This document shows, one piece after another, positions 57,522-64,000 of a stretch of DNA of 64,000 nucleotides. Location of the stretch: NCBI RefSeq assembly GCF_025263265.1, contig NZ_CP079869.1, forward strand, positions 1 to 64,000, written 5' to 3'. Below the pieces are notes generated by a model, which was not told where the DNA came from, made no database searches, and saw only the letters and a program-made list of their open reading frames with translations. Each line of letters opens with the position of its first letter. Position 1 is the stretch's first letter. This DNA is from Mycobacterium sp. SMC-4 (lineage in GTDB: Bacteria; Actinomycetota; Actinomycetes; Mycobacteriales; Mycobacteriaceae). The position numbers and the translations under genes are program-made.

Positions 57522-59093
57522 TCACTCCCGCTCCGACCGGATCACCTCGCTCTGGTTGAACAGCCAGCGCTGCACGGGTGCCCAGCCGGCAACCTCGGGA
57601 AAGTCGTCGGCTGCTTCGCCCACGGCCCAGACCGCCGCGCAGCCCCGCGTGGCAGCGGCAGTCACGTCGCGCCGCGCACTGAACAGCGAATCATCCTGCA
57701 GCTCACTGCGTTCCACGCTGATGTCACGCAGAGTGTCGCGGTGCACCAGCCGCGCGCCCTGCACCGCGTGCGCTGCCGACGGCGTCGAATCGACCACCAC
57801 GAACAAGCACTCGCCGGGGGAGCCGCGACTGGCCAGCAGCGCCGCGACCTCGCTGTAGTCCGAGCCGAACTTCGCGTAGGCGGTCCGCTGGGCAAGGTAA
57901 TTGGGCATCGCGGCGACACCGATCACCAGCAGCGCCAGCATGATTCGCCGAGATGTGCCCGCCGCGACCACGACGCAGAGCCCGGCCAGCAGCGCCAGCG
58001 CCGGGGTGGTGAAGGACAGGTAGTGCGGCTGATACAACGGATCGACGAGAAGCGAGTAGGTGATCAGCGCGGCCGTCGGCACCAGAATCCACACCCCGCA
58101 ACCCCACAGCAGGACCCGTGCGCTGCCGACACGTCCGGCCACGTCTCGCCGGCGCAGCACCGCGACGACCGCCAACCCGACCAGGACGATGATCATGGGC
58201 GCGACCCGCGCCCATCCCTGCATCGCCACCCCCAACTGCTCGGCGGTGAGCTCCTGCTGATCCGGCCCGACCACGCGCAGTCCGTCGGAGTACACCGACG
58301 GGAAGTACTGCTCGCCGAAGAACTGACCCAACGTGACGGTGCTGATCGGCCAAACCCAACCGATCTGGCCCCGCTGGGCGAACACCGCCGTCGCGAACGG
58401 CAGGACCGCCACAGCCGCGGCGGTCGTCGTCACCGCCCACGTCAGTACCACCCGCCGGGCCGCCGCACCGGCAACCAACATCGCGCCGTGGGCGAGGATC
58501 ACCAGCGGCACAAGGATGTTGACCACCGCCGACACGACGAGCAGAGCGCCGTAGCCCAGCCACCACCACCGCCGTCGGTGTCGCGCGGCAGCGACGAACA
58601 CGACGGTCAGCCACACCGCACACACCATCGTCAGCGCGTACGGGCGGGCTTCGATGCCGGCCAGCGTGACACGCGGCAACACGGCGAACACCAACCCGGC
58701 AGCCAGGCCGACGCTGCGGGTGCTCAGCTGGGTTCCCAGCACCACCACCCCGGCCGCGGCCAATCCGACGAACACCGCGCTGGGCAGCCGCATCCAAAAC
58801 TCGGTCACCGGGAAGACCGTCAGCCAGCCGTGCATCAGCAGGTAGTACGCACCGTGGACCAGGTCCACGTTGCCCAGTAGCGCCCACAGCGCACCGAGGG
58901 ACCGGGTAGACGCCGACACCGTGGCCGCTTCGTCCACCCACAGTGACGGGCGGCCCCCGCCGAGCGCACTGATCACGGCCGCGAACACCCCGACCAGCAC
59001 GGCAGCGCCACCGGAGCCGGACCGGTTCGCTATCGCAAGCACACGACCCCGACCTGCATGCCGAGCCATGTTGCCACTCATGCTGGGTGCCAA
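57522..59093 (-). CDS. GT39-like polytopic glycosyltransferase (mannosyltransferase type)
   Basis: This 523-residue protein has about ten helices. The GT-C feature near residue 50 is SLWVDEAATVSAS with its acidic pair, the presumed catalytic site in the first outer loop, followed by HGAYYLLMHGWL. Such proteins use polyprenyl-phosphate sugars on the outer face. The true start may be 59081 or 59069, since only 28 bp separates this ATG from the divergent YdeI-like gene. The acceptor is unknown. Confidence 0.85.
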   Translation of the reverse strand: MAPSMSGNMARHAGRGRVLAIANRSGSGGAAVLVGVFAAVISALGGGRPSLWVDEAATVSASTRSLGALWALLGNVDLVHGAYYLLMHGWLTVFPVTEFWMRLPSAVFVGLAAAGVVVLGTQLSTRSVGLAAGLVFAVLPRVTLAGIEARPYALTMVCAVWLTVVFVAAARHRRRWWWLGYGALLVVSAVVNILVPLVILAHGAMLVAGAAARRVVLTWAVTTTAAAVAVLPFATAVFAQRGQIGWVWPISTVTLGQFFGEQYFPSVYSDGLRVVGPDQQELTAEQLGVAMQGWARVAPMIIVLVGLAVVAVLRRRDVAGRVGSARVLLWGCGVWILVPTAALITYSLLVDPLYQPHYLSFTTPALALLAGLCVVVAAGTSRRIMLALLVIGVAAMPNYLAQRTAYAKFGSDYSEVAALLASRGSPGECLFVVVDSTPSAAHAVQGARLVHRDTLRDISVERSELQDDSLFSARRDVTAAATRGCAAVWAVGEAADDFPEVAGWAPVQRWLFNQSEVIRSERE

Positions 59094-59121
59094 ACCGCAG
59101 GGGCCGCGTTACTCTCGGCGC

Positions 59122-59391
59122 GTGAGCAGCCAACAGGTCCTCGGCGGGGTGGTCCACGAACTGCCACCCGACCTGGCCACCGCGCTGGCCGACAACGCCA
59201 CCGCGCTGGCCGCCTGGAACGACATCACACCGCTGGCCCGCAACGAATTCATCTGCTGGGTCGAAGACGCCAAGCAACTCAAGACCCGGGAACGCCGAAT
59301 CCGGCGCACCCAGGAAGAGCTCGAAGAAGGTAAGCGTCGGCCCTGCTGCTGGCCCGGCTGCAAGCACCGGGAACGGACCGGCAAACCCTAG
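59122..59391 (+). CDS. YdeI/OmpD-associated (OmdA-type) small protein
   Basis: This 89-residue protein has the C-terminal OmdA-like motif of YdeI family proteins: LPPDLATALADNATALAAW, LTPLARNEFICWVEDAK-type TPLARNEFICWVEDAK, and a Cys-rich RRPCCWPGCKHR tail. GTG 59122 is the start. Its last four bases overlap the convergent ChaB-like gene. Function is unknown; some relatives affect antimicrobial peptide sensitivity. Confidence 0.82.
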   Translation: MSSQQVLGGVVHELPPDLATALADNATALAAWNDITPLARNEFICWVEDAKQLKTRERRIRRTQEELEEGKRRPCCWPGCKHRERTGKP

Positions 59392-59807
59392 CGGTTGCGC
59401 TGCGTTTCGCGCCGATTGGCTTTCTCGATCTCGGCGACCAGCTCGTCCTTGTTCATCGTCGAGCGGCCCGAGATGTCGAGTCGGCGCGCGACGTCGAGCA
59501 GGTGCTTCTTGGTGGCGTTGGCGTTGACGCCCTCGTGGCTCTCGCCGCGGGGATTGGGCCCGCCGCTCTCGGCGCGCTCGTCGGAGGGGCCACGCTGGTC
59601 CTTCTCCTCCCAGTGGTCGCCGACCTTCTCGTAGCTGTGCTTGAGCGCGCTGTAGGCGACCCGGTGGGCCCGTTCGTCGTCGTCGTACTGCTCGACGGCC
59701 GCATCGTGCGCCTTAGCGAACGTCCGCTGCGCTTTGTCGTCGGATTTCTGCAGGGTGCTGGGTAATTCGCTCTGCTTGGGTTTTCCGGACTTCGTGGTCT
59801 TGGGCAT
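59388..59807 (-). CDS. ChaB-family protein with Rho N-like domain
   Basis: This 139-residue protein has an N-terminal ChaB domain (ELPSTLQKSDDKAQRTFAKAHDAAVEQY, RVAYSALKHSYEKVGDHWEEK) and a C-terminal Rho N-terminal-like helical domain (TKKHLLDVARRLDISGRSTMNKDELVAEI). It is soluble and charged. It follows a 23-bp inverted repeat that ends close to its ribosome binding site. Confidence 0.87.
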   Translation of the reverse strand: MPKTTKSGKPKQSELPSTLQKSDDKAQRTFAKAHDAAVEQYDDDERAHRVAYSALKHSYEKVGDHWEEKDQRGPSDERAESGGPNPRGESHEGVNANATKKHLLDVARRLDISGRSTMNKDELVAEIEKANRRETQRNR

Positions 59808-59821
59808 GATCTCTCCTTACC

Positions 59822-59897
59822 CTTCTCCGCCGAGCAGACGCGTAAACCCCTCAAAGTGGCCCATATTGGGGGCCTACGCGTCTGCTCGGCGGAGAAG
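59822..59897. repeat. Long perfect inverted repeat (hairpin)
   Basis: The 23-bp arms (59822-59844 and 59875-59897, CTTCTCCGCCGAGCAGACGC... and its complement) are perfect, with a 30-base loop that itself contains CCCC/GGGG complements. The right arm ends at the stop codon of the DUF3072 gene and the left arm ends about 11 bases from the ChaB ribosome binding site. It may be a terminator between the two genes, a leader structure, or a dispersed palindromic element. Confidence 0.85.
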
Positions 59898-60110
59898 TTA
59901 CGCGCCCCGGCCGGTCTGCTGCTGCAACGTATCGATCAGTTCGGAGGCCTGGGCCTTGGTCAGGTTTTCGTCCACCTCGGTGCCGGCCTCCTGGGCCAGC
60001 GTCTGCAGATAGCTGCGTTGCGGTCCGGTCATCGGTTCCTCACCGGTCACCCACTGCGACGGGTCCTTCTCGGCGTTCTCGTTGGGGGCCTGCTCGATGT
60101 TGTCAGTCAT
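59898..60110 (-). CDS. DUF3072 small protein
   Basis: This 70-residue acidic, helical protein has the DUF3072 core (DPSQWVTGEEPMTGPQRSYL, then LTKAQASELIDTLQQQTGRG). It may be stress-related, as are many such small actinobacterial proteins, but no function is known. Its TAA is contiguous with the right arm of the hairpin. Confidence 0.83.
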   Translation of the reverse strand: MTDNIEQAPNENAEKDPSQWVTGEEPMTGPQRSYLQTLAQEAGTEVDENLTKAQASELIDTLQQQTGRGA

Positions 60111-60211
60111 GGTTTCCGTTCACCTCCGCAGCGGGTGTAGCCATCGCACACGCGTTCGAAACCTGGTGGTGGTCTGTCGCTGCGGCGGCTCACCTGAAAC
60201 CATGCTTGATC

Positions 60212-60709
60212 GTGGGCAGAAACGAACGCGCGAAGATCGTCATGACCGACGGCGAGATCGCCGAATTCCTCGAACGAAGCCGGACGGCGACCATGGCCAC
60301 CCTCTTGCCGAACGGCCGACCGCACCTGGTGGCCATGTGGTACGCGGTGATCGACGGGGAGATCTGGTTCGAGACGAAGGCGAAGTCGCAGAAGGCGGTC
60401 AACCTGCGCCGCGACCCGACCGTGACGGTGATGGTCGAGGACGGCCTGACCTACGACACCCTGCGCGGGGTGTCGGTGGACGGGACTGCAGAGATTTACG
60501 ACGACCCAGAGACCAATCTGCGGATCGGGATCAGCATCTGGGAGCGCTACACCGGTCCTTACACCGACGACGTGAAACCGTTTGTCGACCAGATGATGAA
60601 CAACCGCATCTGCGTGCGGGTGGTGCCGTCGCGGATGCGCAGCTGGGATCACCGCAAGCTGGGCATGCAGGCGATGCCGCTGTCGGGCAGCACAGCGCAG
60701 TACCTCTAG
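60212..60709 (+). CDS. PPOX-class F420/FMN-binding protein (Rv2991 homologue)
   Basis: This 165-residue split-barrel protein of the pyridoxamine-oxidase class has TATMATLLPNGRPHLVAMWY and FETKAKSQKAVNLRRDP. The sequence closely resembles Rv2991 as I recall it. The GTG at 60212 was chosen because VGRNERAKIVM aligns with its MGTKQRADIVM; a TTG at 60206 is the alternative. It ends with a four-base overlap with the convergent thioesterase gene. Cofactor is presumed F420 or FMN. Confidence 0.87.
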   Translation: MGRNERAKIVMTDGEIAEFLERSRTATMATLLPNGRPHLVAMWYAVIDGEIWFETKAKSQKAVNLRRDPTVTVMVEDGLTYDTLRGVSVDGTAEIYDDPETNLRIGISIWERYTGPYTDDVKPFVDQMMNNRICVRVVPSRMRSWDHRKLGMQAMPLSGSTAQYL

Positions 60710-61512
60710 CCGATACCACCGGCCGGGGTGAAGCCCGGGTTGGCCAATGCGGTGGCGGTGGCGGTACCGATCGGTCCGTCGGTGTCGACGAGCACCGCGG
60801 TCCCGGTAGCGACGCCGTCGTCGCTGTGATGGGTCAGGGCGGCCAGTCCCAGGTACTCGCTGCGCGGCAGCCGGCTCAACGTCAGTGTGTAGTCGGCGTT
60901 GATGAACGGCAGTCCGTCGGCCCCGAAGTGGGTCAGCGAGCTGGCCATGTCGCCGGCCATCGCGGCGCGGGTGAACGGCGTCAATTCCACGCCGTCGACC
61001 AGCGGAACCAGGTCGCGGACCCACATGTACTTGGGCCCGGCGTGTGCCCACCCACCCAGGCCGCGGCTCGGCCGATCGCCGTCGTTGCCGAACGTCCACA
61101 CCAGTGTGGTGACGTCGGCCTCGATCGGGTCGGGGTCGGGAGGCAGCGGGGGCATGGTGATCGGAGTGGTCCACCGATCGCCGGACGGCTGCTCGCCGCG
61201 GCGCAGGTACAGCGCGCCGGCCCGGGCGACTTCGACGCCGTTCTGGGTCATCGACGCGTCGAGCAGGTGCAGTCTCCGACCGGAACGGCGCACCGAGGTC
61301 TGCAGCTGCACGGGCGCCATGGCCACCGGCCGGAGCAGGTCGACGGTCAACCGGGCCGGGTGCAGCTCGGTGTCGGTGACCGCGTTGTCCACTGCATAGC
61401 CGAGAAGTCCGCCGGCGTAGTTGCCGCTGACCATCTGCCCCCAGGGACCACGTGCCCACGAGGTGGGGACGAAATCCTCACCGTCGACGTCGAAGAATGC
61501 CCGGCTGCTCAT
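60706..61512 (-). CDS. Acyl-CoA thioesterase-like (double hotdog) protein
   Basis: This 268-residue protein has two hotdog halves: about 1-115 (GGLLGYAVDNAVTDTELHPARLTVDLLRPVAM) and about 150-268 (PFINADYTLTLSRLPRSEYLGL). The family hydrolyses acyl-CoA. The product is soluble. Substrate is unknown. Confidence 0.83.
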   Translation of the reverse strand: MSSRAFFDVDGEDFVPTSWARGPWGQMVSGNYAGGLLGYAVDNAVTDTELHPARLTVDLLRPVAMAPVQLQTSVRRSGRRLHLLDASMTQNGVEVARAGALYLRRGEQPSGDRWTTPITMPPLPPDPDPIEADVTTLVWTFGNDGDRPSRGLGGWAHAGPKYMWVRDLVPLVDGVELTPFTRAAMAGDMASSLTHFGADGLPFINADYTLTLSRLPRSEYLGLAALTHHSDDGVATGTAVLVDTDGPIGTATATALANPGFTPAGGIG

Positions 61513-61539
61513 CGCCGATGACGATAGCGGGCGGTGTGT

Positions 61540-61872
61540 TCAGCGCCGCGCGAGCAGTCGTTTCACGTCGGTGGTCACCGGGTCGGTGATGTCGGCGAAC
61601 TCGGGATGTTTGTCGATGAACGCCGCCACCATCGGACACACCGGAACGATCCGCAGACCGGCGTCGCGGGTCTGTTCGAGTGCCTCCCGCACGAGAATGG
61701 TGCCCAGTCCGCGGCCGCTGAACTGGTCATCAACCTCGGTATGCGGGAAGATGCGCTGCCCGTCGTGGTCGACGATCTGGGTGAACCCGGCCTGCTGACC
61801 GGCGACGGAGATGGTGAAGCGGTCGGCTTCGGCGTTCACCTCGGTGGGTGCGCCGGTCTTGTCGGTGGCCAT
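61540..61872 (-). CDS. GNAT-like acetyltransferase (YidJ-type), copy 1
   Basis: This 110-residue protein of the short GCN5-like family has the acetyl-CoA region FSGRGLGTILVREAL. It aligns along its length with the upstream gene, so the two are tandem duplicates. ATG 61872 overlaps the upstream stop (TGATG). Substrate unknown. Confidence 0.85.
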   Translation of the reverse strand: MATDKTGAPTEVNAEADRFTISVAGQQAGFTQIVDHDGQRIFPHTEVDDQFSGRGLGTILVREALEQTRDAGLRIVPVCPMVAAFIDKHPEFADITDPVTTDVKRLLARR

Positions 61873-62174
61873 CACGCCTTCCTTTGCACCAGGCCCGCGA
61901 ATTCGGGGTTCTTGTCGATGAACTCGGCCACCATCCAGCATTGAGGGAGGACCTGCAACCCGGCTTCGCGGGTGGCCTCCAAGGCCTCGCGGACCAGGAT
62001 CGTCGCCAGACCGCGGCCCTGATAGGTCGGGTCGACCTCGGTGTGCGGGAAGACGCGGGTGCCGTCTCGGTCGTGGAAGTCGGCGAAGCCAACCGTGCGG
62101 CCCTCGACGGCGATGCTGAACCGGTCGGAGTCTGCGGTCACCACGGTCGGGGCGCCTGTTCTGTCGGTGCTCAT
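61872..62174 (-). CDS. GNAT-like acetyltransferase (YidJ-type), copy 2
   Basis: This 100-residue paralogue of the next gene shares FPHTEVD, GRGLATILVREALEATREAGL and the FIDKNPEFA end. The two are co-translated. The first gene of the pair. Confidence 0.85.
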   Translation of the reverse strand: MSTDRTGAPTVVTADSDRFSIAVEGRTVGFADFHDRDGTRVFPHTEVDPTYQGRGLATILVREALEATREAGLQVLPQCWMVAEFIDKNPEFAGLVQRKA

Positions 62175-62215
62175 CTGTCCTCTATACCCGCGACGCGAAA
62201 GCGAACACAGCTCGG

Positions 62216-62656
62216 CTACAGCACCACCGGTCTCGGTGCGAGAACGACGCGCCAGCCGTCGGGGTCTTCGAAGGTGAGCGCGCCGGTCCGCTCCCAGTAG
62301 GGGTTGTCGGCGTCGACCGGTTCATGGCCCCGTTCGGCGAGGCGGGCGACAGTGTCGTACATCGCCGACTCGACCTCGAAGTACAGGACGAGCAGATTCT
62401 CTCTCGACGGCGCTGGGCAGGGGCTGCCGGCGTGGCTACTGGTGAACTCCAGGTGATGGCGGCCACCGGGTAAGCCGAGCATGACGCCGTCGAAACCGTC
62501 GTGATCGGCGAATCGGTACAGCACCGGCAGCCCCAGATGGCCGGCGTAAAACTCTTCGACCTCGGCGAGCTTGTCGGTCGGTCGCGCGACACGCACTTGG
62601 GCGACGCGTAACGCGGCGGGCCAAGAATCTTCGAGGATCGGTGTCGTTGCTGTCAC
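62216..62656 (-). CDS. VOC-family protein
   Basis: This 146-residue protein of the glyoxalase/bleomycin-resistance fold has RVARPTDKLAEVEEFYAGHLG and the C-terminal ALTFEDPDGWRVVLAPRP. GTG 62656 follows AGGAG; the longer frame has a basic upstream stretch without homology. Substrate unknown. Confidence 0.83.
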   Translation of the reverse strand: MTATTPILEDSWPAALRVAQVRVARPTDKLAEVEEFYAGHLGLPVLYRFADHDGFDGVMLGLPGGRHHLEFTSSHAGSPCPAPSRENLLVLYFEVESAMYDTVARLAERGHEPVDADNPYWERTGALTFEDPDGWRVVLAPRPVVL

Positions 62657-62827
62657 GGGAACTCCTGACGACGTTGAGCGCCAACATGGTTCGCAGGTCG
62701 ACCGAGGTGGCCGAGACCTGCGCCGTCGACCGTAGAACCTCAACCATCATTGAGGTCAAGCGGCACAGGTGTGACAGACCCATCCCGTGCGGCACTCAGC
62801 CGAGCGTCGACGGGTTAAGGTCGCGCC

Positions 62828-63097
62828 ATGGGTGAGGGTGGTTTGACGGCCGAGGATCTGCGCAACGTGACGTTCGACAAGCCGCCGTGGGGGCAGCGCG
62901 GCTACAGCGAGAAGTCCGTCGACGACTTCCTGGCACTGGCCGCCCGACGACTGGACGGGCGCGGCCACCTGTCATCTGATGACGTGCGCCACGTCGCGTT
63001 CAACAAGCCCCGCATCGGCAAGCGCGGCTACAACACCGCCCAGGTCGACGAGTTGCTGGAGCGGGTCGCCGCGGCGATCGACGCGCTCGACGCCTGA
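62828..63097 (+). CDS. DivIVA-like repeat mini-protein
   Basis: This 89-residue protein consists of two copies of the DivIVA-type N-terminal motif: residues about 7-45 (LTAEDLRNVTFDKPPWGQRGYSEKSVDDFLALAARRL) and about 46-85 (LSSDDVRHVAFNKPRIGKRGYNTAQVDELLERVAAAI). There is no coiled coil, unlike full DivIVA/Wag31. It may bind membranes or pair with Wag31, as inference. Confidence 0.85.
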   Translation: MGEGGLTAEDLRNVTFDKPPWGQRGYSEKSVDDFLALAARRLDGRGHLSSDDVRHVAFNKPRIGKRGYNTAQVDELLERVAAAIDALDA

Positions 63098-63291
63098 GGC
63101 AGGGATTAAAGAACGCGGTACGTGCCCACACGCGCGCGGCGCGCTGTGGGTGGGGGACATTTGGGGACGGTGCCGCCTGCGCCTCTCGGCGGATGGTCGC
63201 TCGAAGCGACTGATGTGGATGGGGCCCGGGGCATGCCCGGCACCGTCGGGAGATGTAACTGGTGCGGAGGTGTGGGTATTCCCCTGGGGCG

Positions 63292-63331
63292 CCCGTCCGC
63301 CGCCGACCCCCCGCGCTCGGCGGCGGACGGG
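63292..63331 (-). terminator. GC-rich hairpin after whiB6
   Basis: A perfect 15-bp stem, CCCGTCCGCCGCCGA with TCGGCGGCGGACGGG, has a 10-base loop and lies just past the stop of the minus-strand whiB6 gene. No T run follows; this is the usual mycobacterial form. Confidence 0.65.
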
Positions 63332-63337
63332 ACAGCG

Positions 63338-63631
63338 TTAGGCGGTCTCGGCGTAATACACGCGACGGGGCCGCACCGGGTAGCCGTGCTGTTCGGCCAG
63401 CGACTTGAGTTGGCGCAGTGCGAAGGTGCGCCCGCGGCCGGCCTCTGGGACGTAGATGCCGGCCCACAGGCCTTCGGCCCGCGGTGACTCACACGCTTCG
63501 CGCGCGCACAGCCACCGTCGCGGGCAGGACCGGCAGATGGCCTTGGCCTCGTCGTCGGCGGTGGTGGTCCACCGCTCGGGGTCTGCGGTGCACGCGCCCA
63601 CCGGTGTCTCGTCAATCGGCGTTGCGTTCAT
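63338..63631 (-). CDS. whiB6: WhiB-family iron-sulfur regulator, WhiB6 homologue
   Basis: This 97-residue redox-responsive regulator binds a 4Fe-4S cluster through Cys14, Cys33, Cys36 and Cys42. The sequence agrees closely with remembered M. tuberculosis WhiB6 (DPERWTTTADDEAK, PRRWLCARE, EGLWAGI, LKSLAEQHGYPVR). ATG 63631 has GAGGAG upstream; the longer frame has no family match. There is a fifth cysteine, Cys47. In M. tuberculosis whiB6 lies beside the ESX-1 genes and controls them; no ESX gene is in this window. Confidence 0.88.
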   Translation of the reverse strand: MNATPIDETPVGACTADPERWTTTADDEAKAICRSCPRRWLCAREACESPRAEGLWAGIYVPEAGRGRTFALRQLKSLAEQHGYPVRPRRVYYAETA

Positions 63632-64000
63632 CGTGTCGCTCCTCTGTGCGTGACGGCTGGATGCCGTGATGCCGCAGAAACTATCCGACAAACCGTAGCG
63701 ATGCAACAGTTACTGCTACAGGTTGATCGGCGGCGGTGGTGCAGCGACTCGGTCGTGGACCCGCCGGGGACGCGTCGACCTGCTAGATGACCTGCGGACA
63801 TGCCGGGGATCACGCCAACGGTTCGGTGGGCCGCGGCTGAGCGCAAACACCGCAGCATTGATGCAGTTTCTGCCGCCGCAACGGTGTAACTTTGATCTCG
63901 AAGCCCGGCGGTCGAAGTCGTAGCGGTCAGACCGTTGCGGATGACGGCGGCGACCGGCCGAGCGCAATGATTCGAGCAAGTACGAGGTACCCGGGCCACA
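63632..64000. other. Non-coding stretch at the window end
   Basis: Apart from the whiB6 leader and ribosome binding site, I see no supported gene. Open frames here have no recognisable motif or start signal. A longer gene could begin beyond the window. Confidence 0.45.

Noticed and set aside
63628..63999. Minus-strand open frame at the window end
   Set aside because: It ends inside the start region of whiB6 and its product is Ser/Arg/Thr-rich with no motif; it is not supported.

Overview
The window is high-GC actinobacterial DNA with the gene order of a mycobacterial replication-origin region: dnaA (5' end cut off by the window edge), oriC, dnaN, gnd, recF, a DUF721 gene, gyrB, gyrA, a DUF3566 gene, tRNA-Ile, a DLW-39-like mini-gene, tRNA-Ala, cwsA, ppiA, a PH-domain gene, crgA, a DUF881 gene, pabA/trpG, and then on the minus strand the block fhaA-fhaB-pstP-rodA-pbpA-pknA-pknB. 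gnd between dnaN and recF, and the large metabolic accessory content, point to a fast-growing Mycolicibacterium-type species rather than the M. tuberculosis complex. gyrA carries a full-length 421-residue intein with homing-endonuclease motifs, placed directly after the catalytic tyrosine.

Layout. 1-12.5 kb: replication initiation, clamp, repair and gyrase. 12.5-19.5 kb: tRNAs, cell-wall and division accessory genes, an AraC regulator and a secreted PE-PPE-domain hydrolase. 19.5-29.0 kb: the Ser/Thr kinase, phosphatase, FHA and peptidoglycan operon controlling cell growth and shape. 29.25-31.1 kb: tRNA-Leu(CAG) with an IS481-type element just behind its 3' end, and a second copy of the tRNA 3' end on the far side of the element. 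From there on the region is accessory.

31.1-39.0 kb: a predicted leaderless HTH/Clp-N-domain gene pair, a VOC protein, an XRE-cupin regulator facing a ureohydrolase / NCS1 permease / cyclase / nitrilase operon (predicted salvage of a guanidino or amide nitrogen compound), and an SDR facing an MmyB-like regulator. 39.9-48.2 kb: a phosphonate utilisation locus with a PhnX-like hydrolase, an FAD amine oxidoreductase, a PhnZ-like HD protein, a GntR/UTRA regulator, a phosphonoacetate hydrolase-like phosphodiesterase and a four-gene ABC importer. Two palindromes with an identical 14-bp core lie in front of the catabolic and transport operons and tie them to one regulator.

48.2-64 kb: a 13E12-type HNH protein, a TetR regulator facing a membrane operon that ends in stand-alone oxidase subunit III-like and IV-like genes, an MMPL transporter followed by a glycosyltransferase, methionine aminopeptidase facing a small XRE protein across twin palindromes, a GT39-like membrane glycosyltransferase, small stress-type proteins around a perfect 23-bp hairpin, an Rv2991-like PPOX protein, a thioesterase, a tandem GNAT pair, a VOC protein, a two-repeat DivIVA-like mini-protein and whiB6. 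Starts were moved from the longest open frame wherever a ribosome binding site, an operon overlap or family alignment supported a later codon. Family names come from recognised motifs and remembered homologues; no searches were run.
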